Below are positions 1 through 6,407 of a stretch of 16,720 nt of DNA, piece by piece. The notes below the pieces were generated by a model. That model was not told the origin of the DNA, made no database searches, and saw only the letters and a list, made by a program, of their open reading frames with translations. The translations under genes were made by a program, and so were the position numbers. This stretch comes from Verrucomicrobiota bacterium. GTDB lineage: Bacteria; Verrucomicrobiota; Verrucomicrobiia; Chthoniobacterales; UBA10450. The stretch spans positions 1 through 16,720 of the forward strand of contig QHNB01000221.1 in assembly GCA_003217965.1 (NCBI GenBank). The letters are read 5' to 3'. Every line of letters starts with the position of its first letter. Positions within the stretch are counted from its first letter, which is position 1.

Positions 1-204
1 CGCAGGCAAGAGATCATCTAGCGATTTCACGAAGGTTGGCGGCGGCCCGCGATGATCGAGTGTTACGCAGCCAGGCACCTCCCTCAGGTCCGCCCGATCT
101 TTGGCGAGAGCATCCAGCAGGCTGGTGATCGCGGTTTCGCCTTCGCCAATCGCTGAATTTTGGCAAGCACCTGCACTTCGTTTACAAGGTCCAGTTAGCA
201 AAAT
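1..204 (-). pseudogene. Remnant or partial B12-binding/radical SAM protein
   Basis: Reading the minus strand in the frame whose lowest codon is bases 1-3 gives an open stretch down to the window edge. It contains AIGEGETAITSLLDAL, then an E-V-P-G segment and VKSLDDLLPA. This order (GEGE, a helix, [E]-[VI]-P-G, then a D-L-D-x-L-P-like motif) matches the end of the cobalamin-binding domain and linker of BchE-type B12-binding radical SAM proteins. The frame is closed upstream by TAA at 205-207. No ATG or GTG start exists, only a TTG at 199-201, and the roughly 100 residues that normally precede GEGE are absent. It is therefore either a decayed 5'-truncated copy or the end of a frameshifted gene; the rest lies outside the window. 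The family call rests on motif recognition alone. Confidence 0.38.
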
Positions 205-220
205 TTAACCAGGCCAGTTG

Positions 221-237
221 TCCACGCGCGCGTGAGG
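221..237. repeat. Palindromic repeat, copy 1
   Basis: The sequence is TCCACGCGCGCGTGAGG. Its core CACGCGCGCGTG is a perfect 12-base palindrome. An identical 17-base copy lies 47 bases downstream at 268-284, and an expanded variant lies at 2105-2127. The copies sit outside recognisable intact genes. This suggests a dispersed intergenic repeat or a binding site; the function is unknown. Confidence 0.6.
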
Positions 238-267
238 CCGCGAAGGGCGCGGTTCGAGTGAACTCAT

Positions 268-284
268 TCCACGCGCGCGTGAGG
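268..284. repeat. Palindromic repeat, copy 2
   Basis: This is an exact second copy of the 17-base TCCACGCGCGCGTGAGG, in the same orientation as the copy at 221-237 and with the same perfect 12-base palindromic core. The sequence between the two copies shows no further similarity. Confidence 0.6.
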
Positions 285-549
285 CACCTTTCGCATTCCA
301 TCACTTGCCAGTAACGAGTGATTTCGCAGGATAGACACCGCCGCTCTGAATATCTTCTTCAACATACTTCTTGGCGATGCCTGCTTGGGCTTGGCTTTCC
401 CCTTTCCTTCCACCGCTGCATCACCAGCCACGGCGGCCCCCACTTCCGCCAGTGCCCGGTAGCATCGGACGCTTCCGGCACTCTTTAAGCATCGTGCAAA
501 AAATCAGACTACCTTTGTTGCGGCGACGAAATTTACGAAGGAGCTGAGT

Positions 550-2061
550 TCAAGGTTTCTTGAACTTGAGCTTGACCTCGTCCCACAGGGGTTTTGCGTC
601 TTTGCCGTCGTAGCCAAGAGCGAAGATCGCAATTCCACCGAGGTTGGTTTGGTTGACTAGATCCAACTTTAATCCGAGGCTTTTTTGGTTCTCAAACCAC
701 ACCTGGCGCCAGGTGTGGTTTTGTTTGTCAAAATAGGAGAACCAGACACTTTTCGACTCGTCGTCGAAGTTGATTGAGGAATTATTCTTCTGAGCAGTTT
801 CAACGCTTCGGGCATAGGACGAAACTTGCGGGCCTTGGGGAGAAGAGATTACAACTGACCCTTTTTCATCTTTTTTGGTGGGCCATTCGTAACCATAAAA
901 GGGGACGCCCAAAAGTAGTTTTTGGGGAGGAACCTTAGAGAGGTAATCACTGACGCTGGTAGTGACGTCATAATTGTAACGCTCTTTGCCAGTGAGCGGA
1001 GCGACAGGGCCTGCTATTTGGGAGGCGAGAGAATAAAAATCATACCCCATGATGATAACGTGGTCCAGAATTTCGCCGAGAGACTTCATATCGAATATGC
1101 GCGGTTTTTTGACAGAATCGGCAGAGGCGTCAAAGCTGACAGTGGAACCGACGATTTCTCTGTGCACAGAGTCAGTAAGTTTTTGGGTAAAGGTGGTAAA
1201 GCTCTTCTTGAGGTTGTCGTGGGGTCGGCCAACATATTCCAGATCGATGTTTAAGGCGGTGAAACCTCCCTGCTTCATTAACTTAATTGTGTTGTTAATG
1301 ATTGCTTGCTGACGAGCGGGATTATTAATGTTCCTAGCGATAGAGTTTGCGGATAGGTTGAGAATGGTCACCCCCCACCGGGCGCCATTTTGCAACACTT
1401 TCTCCTTAAGTAGTTTGGCGTTATTTGATTTTAGGCCGGATATGCCGCGGCCGTTTTTCTGGAAAGTGCCGTCACGGTTTAGGTCCAGCGCGAAGTAGTA
1501 GACGGTGGATAGATTAGTGAGGTCGACCTCGTTCACCTTGCTTAAATTCCAGTAGGGGTAAAAGCCGGCGACTTCCTTTGCGGCCGGGGTGGAAGTAGAA
1601 AGCAATTGCCTCTCACCACGAATCGGTGTTGGTGTGGGCGTTGCGCTTGGTGTCACAGAGACTGTCGGCACTGGCGTGGATGTTGGCTGTGGTGCGGGCG
1701 TTGTCGAAGGCGTTGGAAGCGCAGCATTGGTACGAGGTTGCGGTGGCGTGGCAAGATGGGTATTGGCGCGATCTCGGCACTGCCCAACAAAGAAACCTAC
1801 AATTGCCAGCGCGATTCCTATTCCTGCCAGCATCTGGGTTTCGCGACGTTGACGGCGACTGCTCCTTAGATCAAATTCACTTCGCAACAACGTTAGTCGT
1901 TCCGACGCGGCTGCGAGTTCATGCGGAGGAAGCGTCGGATCAACCTGGACTTCGAGAAAATAGTTCTGATATTCCCACAATTTCTGCGGTGAAAAGCCAG
2001 CAAGCTTATCTGGCTTGGTCTCGTCAACCTTTATCCAAAATAGATCCCGATCTACTGCCAC
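550..2061 (-). CDS. Membrane-anchored GH18-like glycosidase with Pro/Thr-rich linker
   Basis: This 503-residue protein resembles glycoside hydrolase family 18, the family of chitinases and of spore-cortex or peptidoglycan glucosaminidases such as YaaH. Residues 1-74 are charged and probably cytoplasmic, ending in RRQRRE. Residues 77-94 form one membrane segment. Residues 105-147 are a Pro/Thr/Ser linker, and 163-500 a TIM-barrel domain. The barrel opens with VAGFYPYW and has NIDLEY at 271-276, matching the end of the family DxxDxDxE motif. D273 and the catalytic acid E275 are kept, while the first two Asp positions are T268 and N271. MGYD at 338-341 is the family M-x-Y-D motif. Topology implies the enzyme domain faces the cell exterior, tethered to the membrane. 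The start is a GTG with an in-frame stop five codons upstream and no clear ribosome site. By eye the gene looks more AT-rich than its neighbours. The substrate (chitin, peptidoglycan or other) is not determinable. Confidence 0.82.
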   Translation of the reverse strand: MAVDRDLFWIKVDETKPDKLAGFSPQKLWEYQNYFLEVQVDPTLPPHELAAASERLTLLRSEFDLRSSRRQRRETQMLAGIGIALAIVGFFVGQCRDRANTHLATPPQPRTNAALPTPSTTPAPQPTSTPVPTVSVTPSATPTPTPIRGERQLLSTSTPAAKEVAGFYPYWNLSKVNEVDLTNLSTVYYFALDLNRDGTFQKNGRGISGLKSNNAKLLKEKVLQNGARWGVTILNLSANSIARNINNPARQQAIINNTIKLMKQGGFTALNIDLEYVGRPHDNLKKSFTTFTQKLTDSVHREIVGSTVSFDASADSVKKPRIFDMKSLGEILDHVIIMGYDFYSLASQIAGPVAPLTGKERYNYDVTTSVSDYLSKVPPQKLLLGVPFYGYEWPTKKDEKGSVVISSPQGPQVSSYARSVETAQKNNSSINFDDESKSVWFSYFDKQNHTWRQVWFENQKSLGLKLDLVNQTNLGGIAIFALGYDGKDAKPLWDEVKLKFKKP

Positions 2062-2104
2062 AGGAGCGCCATTTCAGCCGAGAAGGATCTAAATTACGAC
2101 TCTT

Positions 2105-2127
2105 TCCACGCGTACGCGCACGTGAGG
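2105..2127. repeat. Expanded variant of the palindromic repeat
   Basis: The element starts with TCCACGCG and ends with CGTGAGG, like the copies at 221-237 and 268-284, but has extra bases in the middle. Its inner CGCGTACGCG (2109-2118) is itself a perfect palindrome. It lies about 45 bases upstream of the GH18-like start, within its probable promoter or leader. A weaker, degraded relative (TCCCCCGCGCGCGAGG) is seen at 2162-2177. An operator role for the GH18-like gene is possible but unproven. Confidence 0.4.
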
Positions 2128-2277
2128 GAGCGCAGACCTACTAACCGACTTGCGGGTCCCATCCCCCGCGCGCGAGGAAACAGCCCTCCGGAGGAGCATG
2201 GATGAACTGGCAACCGTGAATCTCATGAAGCTGCTCGTTGGCAGACAACATGGAACACTGAAATCGGCAAATTTATT

Positions 2278-2290
2278 GTGACTCAGTCAC
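2278..2290. promoter_or_regulatory. 13-base perfect dyad, possible operator
   Basis: GTGACT-C-AGTCAC is a perfect inverted repeat with a single central base. It lies 39 bases beyond the 3' end of the Cys tRNA and 217 bases upstream of the GH18-like start, both on the minus strand. Its size suits a dimeric repressor site. No convincing -35/-10 pair was found next to it, so the role is inferred. Confidence 0.35.
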
Positions 2291-2329
2291 CTTTTGGGCT
2301 GATTTCCGGCCCTTTTTACCTAGGAAAAG

Positions 2330-2401
2330 AGGCGGGGGCGGGAATCGAACCCGCGAATAGCGGTTTTGCAGACCGCGACCTTACCACTTGGCTACCCCGC
2401 C
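2330..2401 (-). tRNA. tRNA-Cys (anticodon GCA)
   Basis: Read on the minus strand, the sequence folds as a full cloverleaf. The 7-bp acceptor stem is GGCGGGG with CCCCGCC. The D arm contains AAGTGGTAA. The 5-bp anticodon stem GCGGT/ACCGC encloses the loop CTGCAAA, so the anticodon is GCA. A 5-base variable region is followed by a T arm GCGGG-TTCGATT-CCCGC. The discriminator base is U, and CCA is not encoded, so it must be added by the CCA-adding enzyme. Length is 72 bases. It is transcribed toward the GH18-like gene and away from hemL. Confidence 0.96.
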
Positions 2402-2574
2402 GTCGCCCTGCGGAGCGAAACTATCGGGTGGCTGACTGCCGTGTCAATTTGACCAGAGGCAGCACAGTCCATTTCGCGTCTTCGATTTTTGCCACATCTG
2501 CGTAAACTGAAGCCACGGTCACGACAAAATCATCCGAACTCTTCGCCCACGCGCGCCGACGCATTCCCGGCGGC

Positions 2575-3786
2575 GTGAACTCCCCTGTGCGCGCATTTCG
2601 CCGCGTTGGTGGGGAGCCATTCTTTGTCGATCGGGCCAAAGGTGCACACATCTGGGACGTGGATGGGCGGGAATTGATCGATTACGTGGGCACATGGGGT
2701 CCAGCAATTCTCGGCCACGCGCCTCAAGTCGTAACCAACGCCATCGCCGACGCAGCCCGCAATGGAGTAAGCTTTGGAATTCCCAATCCACTGGAAGTGG
2801 AAATGGCCGAGCTGATTTGCGCCTGGATGCCGGCGATTAAGAAAGTGCGCATGGTCAATAGTGGGACCGAAGCGACAATGGCGTGTGTCCGCCTTGCCCG
2901 TGGCTTCACCAAACGCGACAAGATCATCAAGTTTGCAGGTTGCTATCACGGACATGTCGATTCTCTCCTTGTCAAAGCTGGAAGCGGATTGCTCACGCAT
3001 GGCCACCCGGACAGTGCGGGCGTACCGAAAGCATTTGCCGCGGAAACAATCGTGCTTCCTTTCAATGACATCGAAGCCGTCCGGGCAGCTTTCCGGAAAA
3101 ATCGGCGTGCCATTGCCGCAATCATTGTCGAGCCCATCCCGGCGAATGCCGGACTATTTTTCCCGCGAGAAGGTTTTCTTGAACAGCTACGGGAGGAGTG
3201 TACTCGAAATGGAGCACTCTTAATTTTCGACGAGGTCATGACTGGCTTTCGCGTCAGTCCCGGCGGCGTCCAAGGTCTTTCCGGTGTGCGTCCCGACTTG
3301 ACCGCGCTCGGTAAAGTGATCGGCGGCGGATTACCGGTTGGAGCGTTTGGAGGGCGCGCCGAGGTTATGGATAAGCTGTCGCCCGAAGGTCCGGTTTATC
3401 AGGCCGGGACGCTTTCGGGCAATCCGCTCGCGCTCGCGGCCGGGTTGGCGCAATTGCGTGAGCTCGAACGAATTAATGGTTGGGAGTTGCTCGAAGCGAT
3501 TGGCAAAGAATTCGAGCGCGCGATCGTTGAAAGCGTCTCGAAGGCCAACCTGACGTTTCATCGCGTCGGCTCCATGTTTTGTTTATTTTTTTCGTCGGGA
3601 CCGATCTTCGATTTGGATACCGCCCGGCGTAGCGATACCGCGCGTTACGCGAAATTCTTTCACACTTGCCTAAGGCGCGGCATCTATTTCCCGCCATCGC
3701 AGTTCGAAACGGCGTTCCTTTCGGTTCGACATCAGACCGAGGATATCGATGCAACCGCGCGCATTGTGAACGAAGCTCTTGCCTAG
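2575..3786 (+). CDS. hemL: Glutamate-1-semialdehyde 2,1-aminomutase
   Basis: This PLP enzyme converts glutamate-1-semialdehyde to 5-aminolevulinate, the last step of the C5 route to haem and other tetrapyrroles, in the cytoplasm. From the GTG at 2575 there are 403 residues. Motifs are NSGTEA (95-100), YHGH (124-127), the PLP-contacting DEVMTGFR (219-226), the Schiff-base lysine K247 in GKVIGGG, and GTLSGNP (278-284). The family is usually about 426 residues. The missing start is visible: the same frame continues upstream as TTKSSELFAHARRRIPGG directly before this GTG, which is the expected N-terminus. Between the in-frame TAA at 2503-2505 and 2575 there is no ATG, GTG or TTG. The real start would be near 2515-2521 on a rare codon, or the sequence has an error there. 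The GTG at 2575 is the first canonical start but cuts a conserved region. Function is certain; the start is not. Confidence 0.95.
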   Translation: MNSPVRAFRRVGGEPFFVDRAKGAHIWDVDGRELIDYVGTWGPAILGHAPQVVTNAIADAARNGVSFGIPNPLEVEMAELICAWMPAIKKVRMVNSGTEATMACVRLARGFTKRDKIIKFAGCYHGHVDSLLVKAGSGLLTHGHPDSAGVPKAFAAETIVLPFNDIEAVRAAFRKNRRAIAAIIVEPIPANAGLFFPREGFLEQLREECTRNGALLIFDEVMTGFRVSPGGVQGLSGVRPDLTALGKVIGGGLPVGAFGGRAEVMDKLSPEGPVYQAGTLSGNPLALAAGLAQLRELERINGWELLEAIGKEFERAIVESVSKANLTFHRVGSMFCLFFSSGPIFDLDTARRSDTARYAKFFHTCLRRGIYFPPSQFETAFLSVRHQTEDIDATARIVNEALA

Positions 3787-3802
3787 GTGGCGCGCCTGTG
3801 AG

Positions 3803-3825
3803 CTGACGGTTTATCTTTGCGTCAG
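3803..3825 (+). other. Hairpin between hemL and the fusion gene
   Basis: CTGACG (3803-3808) and CGTCAG (3820-3825) form a perfect 6-bp stem around an 11-base T-rich loop. It begins 17 bases after the hemL stop and ends 29 bases before the next start. No T-run follows, so it is not a typical intrinsic terminator. It could be a weak attenuator, an mRNA-stabilising hairpin or an operator. Confidence 0.35.
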
Positions 3826-3854
3826 TGCGGCGGTTAGTCTAGGGAACAGCCGCT

Positions 3855-6407
3855 GTGAGCGCCTCTCCCGCGGAGCCAATCCGCGCCGTCGCAAAATTCT
3901 TCTTCAAAGACGACCGGAAATTCTTTGTTAAAGGCATCACTTACGGACCGTTCAAACCGGATGCGGGTGGCAATTACCTCGGTCCTCCCGAACGAGCTGC
4001 CGCTGATCTCGCAAATATTCGGGATCTCGGCTTCAACGTGGTGCGCGTTTACCATTCGCCGCCGCTCTGGTTCCTCGATGCTTGCAGCGCCGCTGGTTTG
4101 CGCGTGCTCGTCACATTGCCATGGGCAAAGCATATCGAATTTTTGCGAGATAAACGCGCGCGCAGAGAAATCACTCGTTCCGTAACTAGCGCGATCAAAT
4201 CGCACCATAATCATCCAGCAATTTTTGCTTACCTCGTCGGCAATGAAATCGCGCCGCAAATGGTTCGCTGGCTTGGCGTCCGTCGTGTCACGGAATTCAT
4301 TGAGCATCTCGTTGCCTTGGGACGCGGAATATCTCCAAACACTCTGTTTTCTTATGCAACTTACCCGCCCACAGAATTTCTCCTGCCCCAGAATGTGGAT
4401 TTTTATTGTTTCAATGTTTACCTGCACCAGCAGCCGGATTTTGAGCGTTACCTAAGACGTCTTCAAAACTTAACCGAAGAGCGCCCGCTCATTCTCGGCG
4501 AATTCGGTTTGGACACGCTTCGACATTCCGAGAGCGAACAAGCAGACATGCTGAGCTGGCATATTGACAGTGTGGTGAAATGCGGACTGGCCGGCACGGT
4601 CCTCTTTGCCTGGACTGACGAATGGTACACCGGTGATCACGAGATCACGGATTGGGCCTTTGGGCTGGTCACGCGTGATCGTCGGCCGAAAAAAGCTTTC
4701 TTCGCTTTGCGCGAGAAACTTGGTGAGAAGAGTTCGGAACTACTGCGTCGTCAGCTCCCACACTCACCGACCGTCTCGATCATTGTTTGCTCTTATAACG
4801 GCGCGGCTACTCTTCGGGCGTGTCTCGAGTCGCTTAGCCTACTCAATTATCCATCGTACGAGATCGTACTGGTCGATGACGGCTCGATCGATAAGACGGC
4901 CCAAATCGCAGCGGAATTCGCATCGGTGCGATATATCCACCAGCCGAATCGCGGACTCAGCGTTGCACGCAACACCGGAGCGGCGGCCGCGCACGGGGAG
5001 GTATTTGTCTATACCGATGCCGACTGCATGGTCGATATCGATTGGCTCTCCCACTTGATCGGAACACTCACCTCCGGCGATTATGCCGGCGTGGGCGGGC
5101 CGAACGTGCCTCCCCCGGCGCGGAATTGGGTCCAAGCATGTGTGGCCGCCGCGCCCGGCGGACCGAGCCACGTGCTCTTAACCGACACCATCGCGGAACA
5201 TATCCCAGGGTGTAACATGGCTTTTTGGCGCTGGGCTTTTGAAAATGTCGGCGGTTTCGATCCGGAATATCACAAAGCCGGAGACGATGTAGATTTTTGC
5301 TGGCGTTTGCAACAGGCCGGAGGCGTAATCGCCTTTAGCCCGGCCGCGATCGTGTGGCATCATCGGCGATTCACTCTCCGAGCCTTCCATCAGCAACAAA
5401 AAGGATATGGTGAAGCCGAATCCCTCCTGCGGTTTAAACACCTGATTTTTTTTGGCCCTACCGGCGCCGCCAAGTGGCGTGGACAAATCTACGGCACCCC
5501 GCGTTTCAGTTGGTTCATCAATCGGCCCGTGATCTATCACGGCATTTTCGCCGATGGCTTCTTCCAATCGATTTATCCAACGCCTCAATCGGACATCGCA
5601 GCTTATCTCAGCAGTATCGAATGGTTCGCCTTGACTCTTTTCCTATTTGGCTTGGGCATTTTCCTCCCGGTGCTGCGTATTGTGCCCTACCTCATGTTTG
5701 GCGGCACGCTTTGCGTTGCCCTTTCCTATATGGTTCGTGCCCGCATCGAGCCGCGGTTCGACACCGTTCCGTCGCGATTGCTTGTAATGTTTCTCGCTTT
5801 CACTCAGCCGCTTGTTCGCGGCTGGTCTCGTTATTTTACCTGGTTGCAATTCAAACGCACTCCCGGCGCAGTAATCGCGAGCCACGAGCAGCTGCCGGCT
5901 GAGACCGGATTCAGGGCTAACGGCGGGCGCCGAATTTATTGGAGCGACAGTGGCAAAGACCGTCATGCTTTGCTCCGCGAAATTCTTGCACTGCTTAATG
6001 CCGAGAACTGGCGCTACTCAGTCGATACTGGCTGGCAGGAATGGGATCTCCTGATCTACGGAAATTTCTGGTGGAGTATTGTCTTGCAAACCGTCACCGA
6101 ATATCACGGCGGTGAGAAATGTCTGACCCGCGTCCGACTGCGTTATCGCTATGTCACGACCACGGTCATCGTGAATCTCATTGTGGTTAGTCTGCTTGTT
6201 TATCATTTCCTCAATACAGGACACGTCTATCTGCCTTTCGCCGTTCCCTATGGAGCCTTTGTCGCGTTCCTCGCCTTTCGCGCACAACGGTTAAGATCGC
6301 GCGTGGCCGAATTGGTCGATCTCGCGGCCAACCACCTCGACATGCGGCGCCTTTTTCGAGCTCATTCGGCCAAACCCCGCTCCGCCACTTCTGTTCCGCA
6401 AAAGTGA
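3855..6407 (+). CDS. Glycosidase-like/GT2 glycosyltransferase fusion membrane protein
   Basis: This 850-residue protein has three parts. Residues 15-290 resemble a clan GH-A TIM barrel (GH2/GH5-like): GITYGPF near the start, N130-E131 in LVGNEIAP at the acid/base position, and E216 in ILGEFGLD at the nucleophile position. Residues 305-560 are a family 2 glycosyltransferase, with SIIVCSYNG, VDDGS (340-344), DAD (388-390), GGFDPEY, GDDVDFCWR (476-484) and WHHRR. Residues 585-655 hold about three membrane helices. A soluble segment at 670-765 follows, then two more helices (769-808). There is no signal peptide, so the barrel and the transferase probably both face the cytoplasm. The GTG start is preceded by AGGGAA with an 8-base spacer. 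The stop overlaps the next GT-C gene as GTGA, indicating translational coupling. A role in making an envelope or exopolysaccharide is likely; substrate and whether the barrel is hydrolytic are unknown. Confidence 0.88.
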   Translation: MSASPAEPIRAVAKFFFKDDRKFFVKGITYGPFKPDAGGNYLGPPERAAADLANIRDLGFNVVRVYHSPPLWFLDACSAAGLRVLVTLPWAKHIEFLRDKRARREITRSVTSAIKSHHNHPAIFAYLVGNEIAPQMVRWLGVRRVTEFIEHLVALGRGISPNTLFSYATYPPTEFLLPQNVDFYCFNVYLHQQPDFERYLRRLQNLTEERPLILGEFGLDTLRHSESEQADMLSWHIDSVVKCGLAGTVLFAWTDEWYTGDHEITDWAFGLVTRDRRPKKAFFALREKLGEKSSELLRRQLPHSPTVSIIVCSYNGAATLRACLESLSLLNYPSYEIVLVDDGSIDKTAQIAAEFASVRYIHQPNRGLSVARNTGAAAAHGEVFVYTDADCMVDIDWLSHLIGTLTSGDYAGVGGPNVPPPARNWVQACVAAAPGGPSHVLLTDTIAEHIPGCNMAFWRWAFENVGGFDPEYHKAGDDVDFCWRLQQAGGVIAFSPAAIVWHHRRFTLRAFHQQQKGYGEAESLLRFKHLIFFGPTGAAKWRGQIYGTPRFSWFINRPVIYHGIFADGFFQSIYPTPQSDIAAYLSSIEWFALTLFLFGLGIFLPVLRIVPYLMFGGTLCVALSYMVRARIEPRFDTVPSRLLVMFLAFTQPLVRGWSRYFTWLQFKRTPGAVIASHEQLPAETGFRANGGRRIYWSDSGKDRHALLREILALLNAENWRYSVDTGWQEWDLLIYGNFWWSIVLQTVTEYHGGEKCLTRVRLRYRYVTTTVIVNLIVVSLLVYHFLNTGHVYLPFAVPYGAFVAFLAFRAQRLRSRVAELVDLAANHLDMRRLFRAHSAKPRSATSVPQK

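Larger units (their letters stand above)
205..549. other. Gene-poor stretch with possible decayed coding sequence
   Basis: No intact gene is visible. On the minus strand, one frame is open from about 490 down to a TGA at 264-266, and a second frame ends at a TGA at 301-303. The first reads RCYRALAEVGAAVAGDAAVE around 430-480. The second reads AKKYVEEDIQSGGVYPAKSL before its stop. Each looks protein-like in a different part, as if one old gene had lost its frame near 375-385. I do not recognise a family and give this low weight. The two palindromic repeats at 221-237 and 268-284 are listed separately. Confidence 0.25.

Noticed and set aside
1589..2144. Plus-strand open frames opposite the GH18-like linker
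   Set aside because: They are shadows of the Pro/Thr-rich codons on the minus strand; their Gly/Val or Arg/Trp-rich products are artefacts of that composition.
2296..2317. GGGC...GCCC hairpin followed by TTTTT on the plus strand
   Set aside because: The stem is only four base pairs with a nine-base loop, and there is no plus-strand gene upstream to terminate.
2421..2651. Minus-strand open frame between the tRNA and hemL, ending DVAKIEDAKWTVLPLVKLTR
   Set aside because: Half of it lies antisense to the certain hemL coding sequence and it has no ribosome site or family resemblance. The remaining 35 residues are too little to support a gene.
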